Shown: piece by piece, positions 1 through 7,668 of the stretch | Layout: every line of letters begins with the position of its first letter | How positions within the stretch are numbered: position 1 is the first letter of the stretch | NCBI GenBank assembly: GCA_015228815.1 | Contig: JADGCV010000002.1 | Location: forward strand, 94,094 to 158,093 | Reading direction: 5' to 3' | DNA length: 64,000 bases | Source: Magnetococcales bacterium | GTDB taxonomy: Bacteria; Pseudomonadota; Magnetococcia; Magnetococcales; UBA8363 | The notes under the pieces: generated by a model | Database searches by the model: none | The model's input: the letters and a program-made list of their open reading frames with translations, nothing else | What the model was told of the DNA's origin: nothing | Program-made: the position numbers and the translations under genes

Positions 1-56
1 AGAGCAACTGGCTACGAACCAGTAGGCCGGAGGTTCGAATCCTTCCGGGCGCGCCA
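1..56 (+). tRNA. tRNA-Arg (anticodon ACG), 5' truncated by the window edge
   Basis: The sequence starts inside the D arm. The anticodon stem ACTGG/CCAGT closes a seven-base loop CTACGAA, giving anticodon ACG, which reads arginine CGN codons. It is followed by a T arm with GGTTCGAATCC and an acceptor 3' strand ending in an encoded CCA at 54-56. The 5' acceptor strand lies outside the window. Confidence 0.9.
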
Positions 57-275
57 AAAAAAACATGACATGCGGACGTAAAAAAAGCGCCAACATGATG
101 CAGGCGCGATGCGTGATCCCGTTCGGGCGATCAAACCCGGCCACGGTGTTTTGTCGTGACGAGGAAAAGGCTACAGCCCTGTTGGCGGTGGTGTCAAGGG
201 GGGAATTTATCTGTTGTTTGGCGGGACATCGTGGTACGCTTACTCCAGTTGTCACCCTGGCAAGGAGATTGCCCC

Positions 276-527
276 GTGAGTACCGCGATTGCATTCGACA
301 CCTTGGCATATGCCAAGAAATTGAAAGCCGTTGGCTTTACCGAGGATCAAGCGGAAGTCCAGGCCGAAGCCATGGTCGAATTGATTGAAGAAAGGCTGGC
401 GACCAAGTTGGACATTGAGAACGTCCGGCGCGACATGAAGGAAATGGAACTGCGACTTGTGATCCGTCTTGGCGGAATGCAGGCCGCGACGGTGGCCGTG
501 GTGGCGGCACTGGTGAAGTTGCTTTGA
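276..527 (+). CDS. Minimal DUF1640-type coiled-coil protein with C-terminal membrane tail (83 aa)
   Basis: I place the start at the GTG at 276 because AAGGAG sits at 262-267, and because homology to the two long paralogues at 29193 and 30303 begins there (FDTLAYAKKLKAVGF against FDSLAYAKKLKAAGV). The protein has a conserved N-terminal helical segment, a short linker (VRRDMKEMELRLVIRLGG) and a hydrophobic C-terminal helix ending in VVAALVKLL that probably anchors it in the inner membrane. It lacks the 11-residue repeats that lengthen the two paralogues, so it looks like the ancestral or minimal form. DUF1640/CCDC90 proteins are membrane-anchored coiled coils; the bacterial role is unknown. It lies alone after the tRNA-Arg. 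Confidence 0.75.
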   Translation: MSTAIAFDTLAYAKKLKAVGFTEDQAEVQAEAMVELIEERLATKLDIENVRRDMKEMELRLVIRLGGMQAATVAVVAALVKLL

Positions 528-646
528 TTCCTCAGTGTCATGTATTCTTCCCAATTTTTCTGACGACGTCTCCCGAATGTTAACGTCGTACCCTTCCTGC
601 CGCAGCCAGGCATGGATAAAGGGGACCTGGGGATTGCCTCCAGTGA

Positions 647-1807
647 ATGACGGCCATGGCGCGACTTCGGGTGCTCATTCTCCATCCCTCGTTGACCCCC
701 TATCGGATCGATCTGTTCAACGCCCTGGCCGATCCCTTTGATCTGACAACCCTCTTTTTTCGTTCCAATCCGGTCAGTCAATCGTTCGATCAGACTCGGC
801 TGCGCCGACAGTTGCGTTGTGCTCATGGTGATTTGAACCAGGGGATCGATCTGTTTGGCCGGCAATTTCGCTGGGGCATCGGCATGGCGCTACGAGTCCA
901 CCGGCCCGATGTGGTCGTCGTGATGGAATATGCCCCTTCGACCTGGATGGCGGCATGGCAACGCTTTATTGGCCGAAAGAATTTTGGACTCCTGATCTGG
1001 ACCGCCGACAATGTCGAAATGTGTCTCGGGGCATCGCCCATTCGATCGATGGCGCGAAAGTTTTTATTGTCCCATGCCGATGGCCTCATCGTCTATTCCG
1101 CGGCGGTGCGGGACTGGTTTGTCGGATGGGGCATGGACCACGAAAAAATGGCCGTGTGCGCCAACATCAACGATCCCGGTCGCTTTCGTACACGATTGCG
1201 GGAAGCACGGGACCTGGCCTGTTCGTTGTGGCAACGGTATCGGCTTCAGGGGCGGTTTGTCTTTCTTTCGGTTGGCCGGCTGGCCGCCATCAAGGGGGTG
1301 GACCGCATTCTCCTGGCCTTCCATGAGGTCCACAGGCTGAGACCGGAAACGCGGTTGGTGATCGTGGGCGATGGGGTGGAACGGGAAAGGTTGGAATCCT
1401 CGATGCGGGCGTTGCGTTTGGCGGAGGCGGTCCTGTTTACCGGACAGTTGCTGGAACAGGAACTGGCGGCATGGTACCTGTTGGGACAGGTCTTCCTTCT
1501 GGCCAGTTCCTTCGAACCTTATGGGGCGGTGATTCACGAGGCCTTGACGGCGGGAATGCCGGTGGTCTGTTCACGGGTCGCCGGGGGACGGGATTTGATC
1601 GTCGAAGGAGAAAACGGATGGTTGTTCGATCCGTGGGATCGTGATGAGTTGGTGGTTTGCATGATGAACGCCATGGCGGGTCGTCCGCTTTCCTCGATTC
1701 CCGCCGCCGTCCTGCCCCCCGATCTCATGCCCATTGCCTTTACCGATGGTGTTGCCCAATTTATTCGTCTTGTGCAACAGACTGCCAAGCAGCGAATTCA
1801 TGAATGA
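647..1807 (+). CDS. Glycosyltransferase, GT4 family (GT-B fold)
   Basis: This is a predicted cytosolic or membrane-associated enzyme that transfers a sugar from an activated donor onto a glycan acceptor. The C-terminal half shows the GT4 pattern: VFLSVGRLAAIKGVDRIL, then VIVGDGVERERLE, then the donor-site EPYGAVIHEALTAGMPVV near residue 290, where the two glutamates form the usual E-x7-E motif. The N-terminal acceptor domain begins RVLILHPSLTPYRIDLFNAL. Length (386 aa) is normal for the family. An alternative ATG at 656 would remove three residues. It is the first of four same-strand genes with short gaps or overlaps, probably one operon for a surface or exopolysaccharide; the exact sugar cannot be told. 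Confidence 0.88.
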   Translation: MTAMARLRVLILHPSLTPYRIDLFNALADPFDLTTLFFRSNPVSQSFDQTRLRRQLRCAHGDLNQGIDLFGRQFRWGIGMALRVHRPDVVVVMEYAPSTWMAAWQRFIGRKNFGLLIWTADNVEMCLGASPIRSMARKFLLSHADGLIVYSAAVRDWFVGWGMDHEKMAVCANINDPGRFRTRLREARDLACSLWQRYRLQGRFVFLSVGRLAAIKGVDRILLAFHEVHRLRPETRLVIVGDGVERERLESSMRALRLAEAVLFTGQLLEQELAAWYLLGQVFLLASSFEPYGAVIHEALTAGMPVVCSRVAGGRDLIVEGENGWLFDPWDRDELVVCMMNAMAGRPLSSIPAAVLPPDLMPIAFTDGVAQFIRLVQQTAKQRIHE

Positions 1808-1831
1808 AATAATGAACAAGGATCAACCACT

Positions 1832-3217
1832 TTGATCGATCGCATATCCGGGGGTCGGTTTCTCGGCGAATTGTTCGGCGAATGGCAACGCGCTGGCTTC
1901 CGGTATGCCGTCCTGCGAGACTTTGAACATCTTCCCGATTCGACCGGGGGCCATGATCTGGATCTGTTGGTGGAGCGGGATGATTTGGAATCGATGGTTC
2001 GCCTGGCGTGTCGCGTGGCCGAAAGGCATGGTGGAGGATTGATCGCGGGCTACCGGCAATCGGGTTTCCTTGCCCGATTTGCCGGTCGTTCGAGCGGTTG
2101 GTGGGGCATCGCCATCGATTTTTTTTCGGAACTTTCCTTTCGTGGACTGCCGTACTACGATGCCAGGAAAACCCTGGAACGCCGGGTATGGTGGCGGGGG
2201 ATACCGGTCGTTGCCGTCCCGGAAGGGACGATGATCGCTTTTCTCAAGGAATTTCTCCACAACGGCACCGACCGTAAAGGTTATCTGGCCGGGGCCTCCC
2301 GGACGTATTTTCTCGATCCGGTTCATTGGCGCGGCATCTTCGAGGAATCATTCGGGATGGATGGGCGCCTTCTGCTCGTTCGGTTATTGTCTTCCGGGAT
2401 GCCCGATTCCGGTGAACCCTTGGCACGGTTGGTCAGGGACTTGCGTCACTGTTTGCGGCAGCATCGATGGCGGCAAAATCCAGGCGGTACCTGGTGGCGT
2501 CAATGGAACAACCGGATCGGTCGATGGCGGCGACTTTTCATTCCGCCTGGCTTCATGCTGGTGATTCTTGGTACCGACGGATCGGGAAAATCGGCTCTGA
2601 TCGCAATCTTGCGCGAGACGCTGACCCACCCCTTGCACGGGGCCATTCACGTTCGCCACTGGCGGCCTGGATGGTTGCCGGCGCTTTCGGTGTTGACCGG
2701 GGGCACGGCCCCCCAGGGTCCGGTCACCGTCCCCCATCGGTCAACCCCTTCGGGATGGCTGGGGTCGATGGCCCGGCTGGGTTATTATTCGTGCGATTTT
2801 ATCTTCGGTTATTGGCTGCGCGTCTTTCCCGAACGGGTGTCCCGACCATGTCTGACCATCTTCGACCGCTATTTTTACGATTTTCTGGTGGATCCGCGGC
2901 GCAGTCGGGTGGCCCTGCCTTCCTGGATCATCCGTGTCATCGCCTGGCTCGTTCCCCGTCCCGACCTTGTGTTCTGTCTCGGAACCGACCCCGAAATCAT
3001 CCATGCGCGCAAGCCGGAACTCTCCCGCGACGAAATCGCCCGGCAGGTGGAACGGCTGCATCATTGGCAGGGGACCATGGACCGTTCCCACTGGTTGGAC
3101 ACGGGAACGACGATCGAAAAAGTGCATGACGATGCCCTGACACTCCTGTTCCAGGCCATGTCCTCGCGGATGATTCGACGCCATGAATCACTTTTCAAGC
3201 AATCAATCGGTCGATGA
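1832..3217 (+). CDS. Fusion: nucleotidyltransferase-like domain + thymidylate-kinase-like P-loop domain
   Basis: The reading frame opens with TTG at 1832, preceded by AAGG at 1818-1821; the ATG at 1812 runs into a stop. Residues about 1-150 look like a nucleotidyltransferase fold (LRDFEHLPDSTGGHDLDLLV with the acidic GGHDLDLL stretch). From about residue 240 there is a P-loop kinase domain with Walker A GTDGSGKS at about 247-254, a DRY-type motif FDRYFYDFLVDPRR and PDLVFCLGTDPEII, as in thymidylate kinases. Fusions like this sit in polysaccharide clusters and probably phosphorylate a sugar or lipid intermediate rather than dTMP; this is inference from context. The 3' end overlaps the next gene by 35 bp, suggesting translational coupling. 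Confidence 0.75.
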   Translation: MIDRISGGRFLGELFGEWQRAGFRYAVLRDFEHLPDSTGGHDLDLLVERDDLESMVRLACRVAERHGGGLIAGYRQSGFLARFAGRSSGWWGIAIDFFSELSFRGLPYYDARKTLERRVWWRGIPVVAVPEGTMIAFLKEFLHNGTDRKGYLAGASRTYFLDPVHWRGIFEESFGMDGRLLLVRLLSSGMPDSGEPLARLVRDLRHCLRQHRWRQNPGGTWWRQWNNRIGRWRRLFIPPGFMLVILGTDGSGKSALIAILRETLTHPLHGAIHVRHWRPGWLPALSVLTGGTAPQGPVTVPHRSTPSGWLGSMARLGYYSCDFIFGYWLRVFPERVSRPCLTIFDRYFYDFLVDPRRSRVALPSWIIRVIAWLVPRPDLVFCLGTDPEIIHARKPELSRDEIARQVERLHHWQGTMDRSHWLDTGTTIEKVHDDALTLLFQAMSSRMIRRHESLFKQSIGR

Positions 3218-4670
3218 ACGGGGCGTTTCGTGGAAAATCGTTCTGGATGTGCCTCCTCGGGGGCGGGTTCTGGCGTTGGGGCTGGGGCTGGGAGAACTCC
3301 TGGGACTGGCGCGAACCTGGGATCGGGTCGATGGCTGGGACATCGATCAGAAAGAAAAGCGGGACGATTCCCTTCCAGAGCACATGGATCGACGCATCCG
3401 TCTTCTGGAAACGATGGACCGGATCGACCCTCCCTACCATCTGATCGTCGTCGGACGGATGGTGTGTGACTTGTGGATTCTTCATGCCGCCCTGGCGGAT
3501 GGTGGCTTTTTGGCTTGCCTTGGGTTTCGCGGATGTTCCATCACCCCAGGAAAACTGAAGAAAACGGGATTCCAGTCCATGACCACCCTGGCCGCTGTGC
3601 CGCCGCGACAGCCGCGTCTGTTCTTTCCGCAGGAGGATCGGTTTCAACGGCGAATGGGCCTTTCTTTTCATGCTCCGGGGCGTCCCTGGTTGGGAGGGCT
3701 GGTGTCGGGGTTACGATTCCTGGTTGGCGCGGGTTGGCCGGTTTATCCCGGATGGCAGGGGGTCCTGCTCGCACGCAAATCCGCGGACCCAGGGGTGATT
3801 TCCGCGGGATTCATTCGCTTTCTGGGCGAAAAATTGCGGGGTCGTCCCGATTACTGGGTGATCTACGCCGGTTCCGGACTTGCCAGACGCAAAATGACGA
3901 TCCTGGTCGGAAATCGGCAAACGGGAGATGCATGGATCGCCAAACTGGCCGATTCCCCCGCCGGGGTGGAGGCGCTGCATCAGGAATCACGGGCCCTTGC
4001 ATTTCTTTCCCGATCCGCCCTCTCCAGGCAAATTCCCGCCATCGTCATCGACCGGGAATCCTGGATGGGACACGAAATGTCGTTGCAAACGATGGTGGGT
4101 CGCTCCGGTTTGGCTCAGGTCACCCGTTGGACCGGGGGACATGGAGACTTTCTTTTGCGTCTGGCCGGTTTGGGCAGACATGTTCGACCCCTGGGCGATA
4201 CGGCGTGTTGGCGGCGCCTGGTCGCGGCGTATGAAGGCGGGCATCCCTGGCCTGAACGGGTCCACACTCATTTTTCCCACCTTCTCCAGGAGGTCCGGGA
4301 TGGCATCGAGGTGCCGTGTTGTTTCGTTCATGGCGATTTCGCGCCATGGAACCTGCGTTTCGACCATGGAATCATGTTCGTGATCGATTGGGAGGAGAGC
4401 GAACCCGACGGACTGGCCACCACCGATCTGTTCCATTTCTTCTATTCGCGCCTGGGTCGGAAGCAGGGGTTCGGACCGGAGCAGCTGTTTGCCCGGTTTG
4501 GCCAGATTCTCGCCGGGAAAGAATGGCAGTGGATCAACATGCATGAAGGGATGGGAACCGTGATCCGTTCGTGGCTGTTGCAACGTTTTCTTTGCCGCAA
4601 TGAACCTCAGGCCCTCGAATCCTTGTCCCTGATCGTTCCGGGAGAAAAATGGCCATGGAAAAAAGGTTGA
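3183..4670 (+). CDS. Fusion: SAM-methyltransferase-like N-terminus + aminoglycoside-phosphotransferase-like kinase
   Basis: The N-terminal part has GRVLALGLGLGELLGLA followed by acidic VDGWDID, resembling the glycine-rich motif I of class I methyltransferases, although motif I is not classical and activity is doubtful. The C-terminal part from about residue 230 is an APH/choline-kinase-like fold: the catalytic loop HGDFAPWNLRF lies near residue 383 and the metal-binding VIDWEESEPD about 18 residues later. The protein is probably cytosolic and may phosphorylate a small hydroxylated substrate or sugar. It overlaps both the upstream kinase fusion and the downstream GT4 gene, so it belongs to the same operon. 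The precise substrate is unknown. Confidence 0.72.
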   Translation: MNHFSSNQSVDERGVSWKIVLDVPPRGRVLALGLGLGELLGLARTWDRVDGWDIDQKEKRDDSLPEHMDRRIRLLETMDRIDPPYHLIVVGRMVCDLWILHAALADGGFLACLGFRGCSITPGKLKKTGFQSMTTLAAVPPRQPRLFFPQEDRFQRRMGLSFHAPGRPWLGGLVSGLRFLVGAGWPVYPGWQGVLLARKSADPGVISAGFIRFLGEKLRGRPDYWVIYAGSGLARRKMTILVGNRQTGDAWIAKLADSPAGVEALHQESRALAFLSRSALSRQIPAIVIDRESWMGHEMSLQTMVGRSGLAQVTRWTGGHGDFLLRLAGLGRHVRPLGDTACWRRLVAAYEGGHPWPERVHTHFSHLLQEVRDGIEVPCCFVHGDFAPWNLRFDHGIMFVIDWEESEPDGLATTDLFHFFYSRLGRKQGFGPEQLFARFGQILAGKEWQWINMHEGMGTVIRSWLLQRFLCRNEPQALESLSLIVPGEKWPWKKG

Positions 4671-5920
4671 AAATTCTTGTTTCCGCCTATGCCTGCGAAC
4701 CGGGACATGGTTCGGAACCGGAAGTGGGGTGGCAATGGGTGATGCAATTGACCCGTTTTTTCGAGGTCTGGGTCTTCACCCGTGAAAACAACCGCATGGC
4801 CATCGAGGCCGAACTGAAATCCCGGAACGATCCCTGGCTGCACATGTACTACCATGACCTGCCCCGGTGGGCGTCCTTCTGGAAAAAGGGGCAGAGGGGG
4901 GTTCATGTGTACTATATCCTGTGGCAGTGGGGCGCCTGGTGGCGGGCCAGATCGTTGCATCGGCGAGAACGATTTTCATTCTGTCATCATATAACCTTCA
5001 GTCCCATGTACCACTTCCCGGTTTTTTCCTTGTTGCCGGTACCGTTCATCTGGGGACCGGTCGGTGGCGGGGAGCGGATTCCCCAGCCGTTCGTCAAAGG
5101 GTTTTCCTGGCGGTACCGCTTGCGGGAAGGGATCCGTTTTTTGTTTGGGATCGCAACCCGTCTCGATCCCCTGTTTCACCTGGCCTGCCATCGCAGTTGC
5201 CTGATCCTGGCGGCGACCGCGGCTTCCGCGGAAATGATTCCAAGGCGATACAGGAATCGGGTGGTCTTGGAGGCGCAGGTCGGAATGCCGGCGCATCTTG
5301 CCGCCGAAAAAAATCGTTTGACCCATCTTCCGCTTCGGTTCATCACCGCAAGCCGGCACGTCTATTGGAAAGGAATCGACCTTCTTCTTCATGCCTTTCG
5401 CCGCCTGGTCGATGAACTGGGGCCGGATCAGGTCCACCTGACCATCCTGGGCCGGGGACCCAGGACCCGATCCCTGCATGAGCTTTGCCGACGGTTGGAC
5501 CTGGGCAATCATGTTGAATTCACGGCCCACCTGCCCACACGCGACCTGGTTCTCAAGGCATTCTCCCAGGCCGATGTGTTTGTCTATGGCAGTCTTTTGG
5601 AATGTGCGGGATTCGTCGTCCTCGAAGCCCTGGCGATGGGAACCCCGGTCGTTTGCCTGAATCTTCCCGGGCCCGGAGAAATCGTCGATGACGACTGCGG
5701 CATCCGGGTCGATGCGGCCACTCCCGAGGAGGCGATCGCCGGCCTGGCACGGGCAATGGCCGAACTTTTTCGGGATCGGCAACGATTGGCTCGATTGACG
5801 ATCGGGACAAGGGAACGGGTTCAGGGTTCTTTCTTGTGGAATATCAAGGGAGACAGACTGCATCATTATCTGATTCCGGGGTGCAAACATTGGGGCGGCG
5901 CCATGGAAGGTGGGGAATGA
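4649..5920 (+). CDS. Glycosyltransferase, GT4 family
   Basis: A 423-residue GT-B glycosyltransferase. It begins LKILVSAYACEPGHGSEPEVGW, typical of the GT4 acceptor domain, and has RFITASRHVYWKGIDLLLHAFRRL at the domain linker and ECAGFVVLEALAMGTPVV near residue 317, carrying the E-x7-E donor motif. The start ATG at 4649 overlaps the preceding gene by 22 bp; the ATG at 4655 is an alternative. It is the last gene of the 0.65-5.9 kb glycan operon. The cluster has two glycosyltransferases and two kinase-like fusions but no polymerase or flippase within the window. Confidence 0.88.
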   Translation: MAMEKRLKILVSAYACEPGHGSEPEVGWQWVMQLTRFFEVWVFTRENNRMAIEAELKSRNDPWLHMYYHDLPRWASFWKKGQRGVHVYYILWQWGAWWRARSLHRRERFSFCHHITFSPMYHFPVFSLLPVPFIWGPVGGGERIPQPFVKGFSWRYRLREGIRFLFGIATRLDPLFHLACHRSCLILAATAASAEMIPRRYRNRVVLEAQVGMPAHLAAEKNRLTHLPLRFITASRHVYWKGIDLLLHAFRRLVDELGPDQVHLTILGRGPRTRSLHELCRRLDLGNHVEFTAHLPTRDLVLKAFSQADVFVYGSLLECAGFVVLEALAMGTPVVCLNLPGPGEIVDDDCGIRVDAATPEEAIAGLARAMAELFRDRQRLARLTIGTRERVQGSFLWNIKGDRLHHYLIPGCKHWGGAMEGGE

Positions 5921-6046
5921 GGGTGGAATTTCTGCATGAATGGTTGTAGAATGTTGCCGCGGATTGCCGGACTGTTCCGTTGGATCATGATGGCGGAGGT
6001 GATTCCCGGCGCCTTTGTTCCATGAATTTTCGGGGAGTTTTTCGCC

Positions 6047-6874
6047 ATGGGTTCGTTGAGGAATGGATGGGTTGGGCGCGGGTTCGTGACGATGTTCGGG
6101 TGGGCAATCGTGATGATCGTTCTTTCGGGATCGGTCGGATCGTTGTCCGCTGGGGAAAAAATTCTCAAGGCCGATTATCGCCCCCGTCCACCGGAGATGG
6201 TGGTTGCCGAGGGGGAAAAAATATCGGGGCCGCTCAAGGATATTCTCAATGAAGCCGCCGGAAAACTCGGCTATCGGGTGCTATGGCGGGTCGCGCCCTT
6301 TCCCTTGAGCCTTCATGACCTTGAAACCGGTCAGGTCGATATTGTCCCCCGGGTCATCCAGGCCCCCGAACGCGAGGCGTTCGTTTCGTTTCTGGGCCCG
6401 ATCGGTTACCAGGACAAGGATATTCAATTCCTGGTACACAAAGGAAAGGAAGGGACGATCCAATCCTACGATGATCTGAAAAAATGGGTCGTCGGCATCA
6501 AGCTGAAGACCGCCTATTTCGAAATGTTCGACAAGGACCCAACCCTCCGCAAGGAGACCGCGGCGGACGATCACAACCTTGCCCGAATGTTCATCGGCGG
6601 TCGTTTCGATACCGTGGCCCTTCTCGACCGTCAGGCCATGGAGGGGGTGTTGACCGGTCTGGGGTTCAAGGATTATTCCTTTGCCGACTATCGTTACCGG
6701 CAAAGAATCGGCAATTATTTCGGCATGTCGAAAAAATCGCCCCATGCCGCTCTTTCTCCCCTGCTCAACGATACGCTCAAGGAAATGGCGTTGTCGGGAC
6801 GGGTGACCCAGTTGTATCGTTTGCATGGGGTCGAGCCTCCGTTGATTGAAGGCGTGACGCCAGGGGGAAAATAG
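6047..6874 (+). CDS. Periplasmic solute-binding protein, SBP_bac_3-like
   Basis: A 275-residue protein with an N-terminal signal sequence (basic start, hydrophobic GWAIVMIVLSGSVGSLSA, cleavage likely after the SA at about residue 36). The body follows the family 3 amino-acid/polar-solute binding fold: GPLKDILNEAAGKLGYRVLWR, DLETGQVDIVPRV, then the second lobe with VVGIKLKTAYFEMF and AALSPLLNDTLKEMALSGRV. The ATG at 6047 has GGGGAG about nine bases upstream. No ABC permease or ATPase gene is adjacent, so it may feed a remote transporter or act as a sensor ligand-binder. The ligand is not predictable. Confidence 0.8.
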   Translation: MGSLRNGWVGRGFVTMFGWAIVMIVLSGSVGSLSAGEKILKADYRPRPPEMVVAEGEKISGPLKDILNEAAGKLGYRVLWRVAPFPLSLHDLETGQVDIVPRVIQAPEREAFVSFLGPIGYQDKDIQFLVHKGKEGTIQSYDDLKKWVVGIKLKTAYFEMFDKDPTLRKETAADDHNLARMFIGGRFDTVALLDRQAMEGVLTGLGFKDYSFADYRYRQRIGNYFGMSKKSPHAALSPLLNDTLKEMALSGRVTQLYRLHGVEPPLIEGVTPGGK

Positions 6875-6925
6875 TACGGAGGGGGGGGAAACATGGGACA
6901 ATGTTTCCGGAGGGTCCCTCCTGGT

Positions 6926-7615
6926 TTATTCCCAAAGTCCCGCTTTGTGCCATCCATGGATCACGGCCATGACCCCCATGATCACCACCAGCAGGGCTGC
7001 GGCACGTTGCAGAACCTGCCGAATCTTCGGTCCCATGAGGGTGATGATCCATCCCAATCCCAGGAGCGCCGGAAGCGTTCCGAGGCCAAAGGCAAGAAGG
7101 ATGGATAATCCGCCCGTGATCGACCCGGTGGCGAACGCCTTGGCCTGAAAGGCCCAATGCAATCCACATGGGAGAAGTCCGGTCAGGAGTCCCAGTGCGG
7201 CAGGCTTTTTCCAGGTGGAATGGATGTTTTTTTTCCCGAGCAGCCGTTCGTGCCACCCCCTGGCCCAGGAAAAACCGGGAACGGGGATGCCCCAGGTCTC
7301 CAGTCCCATGAGGATCATCGTCCCTCCCGCCAATATCAGGGGGAGGGCCATGAAGGTGGGGGAACGTCCCAGGGTGGGGACCAGGGAACCCAGCCAGCCA
7401 CTGAGTCCACCCAGAACGAGATAGGTGGAAAGACGCCCGCAACTGTAGAAAAAATGACGCATCATCAGGTCGATGGAACGTGCGGGAAGCCTGGAATGAT
7501 CGTCGCGAGCGAAACTCAGGGCGGCAACCATGCCGCCGCACATGCCGATGCAATGGCCGCTCGCCAGCAGGGCCGTCACGAAGGTCAGCCACAGGTCGAT
7601 GGGGGTTGCGGACAT
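6926..7615 (-). CDS. TauE/SafE-family (UreH_2/DsbD_2-like) membrane protein of the cbb3 assembly locus
   Basis: A polytopic inner-membrane protein of 229 residues with the family hallmarks SGHCIGMCGGMVAA near the N-terminus and a second half-repeat LTGLLPCGLHWAF. Both cysteine-bearing motifs recall the DsbD transmembrane domain. I take the ATG at 7615, which has GGGAG about eight bases upstream; the longer frame back to 7702 would collide with the divergent ccoI start. Relatives of this family are commonly found next to ccoI/ccoS and are thought to help copper supply or redox handling for cbb3 oxidase; that role is inferred from context. It is transcribed divergently from ccoI. Confidence 0.8.
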   Translation of the reverse strand: MSATPIDLWLTFVTALLASGHCIGMCGGMVAALSFARDDHSRLPARSIDLMMRHFFYSCGRLSTYLVLGGLSGWLGSLVPTLGRSPTFMALPLILAGGTMILMGLETWGIPVPGFSWARGWHERLLGKKNIHSTWKKPAALGLLTGLLPCGLHWAFQAKAFATGSITGGLSILLAFGLGTLPALLGLGWIITLMGPKIRQVLQRAAALLVVIMGVMAVIHGWHKAGLWE

Positions 7616-7668
7616 CGTTGTCACTCCCGGATGGTCAAGGTGGTGGAATCGGTGCATGAACCAAAAGG

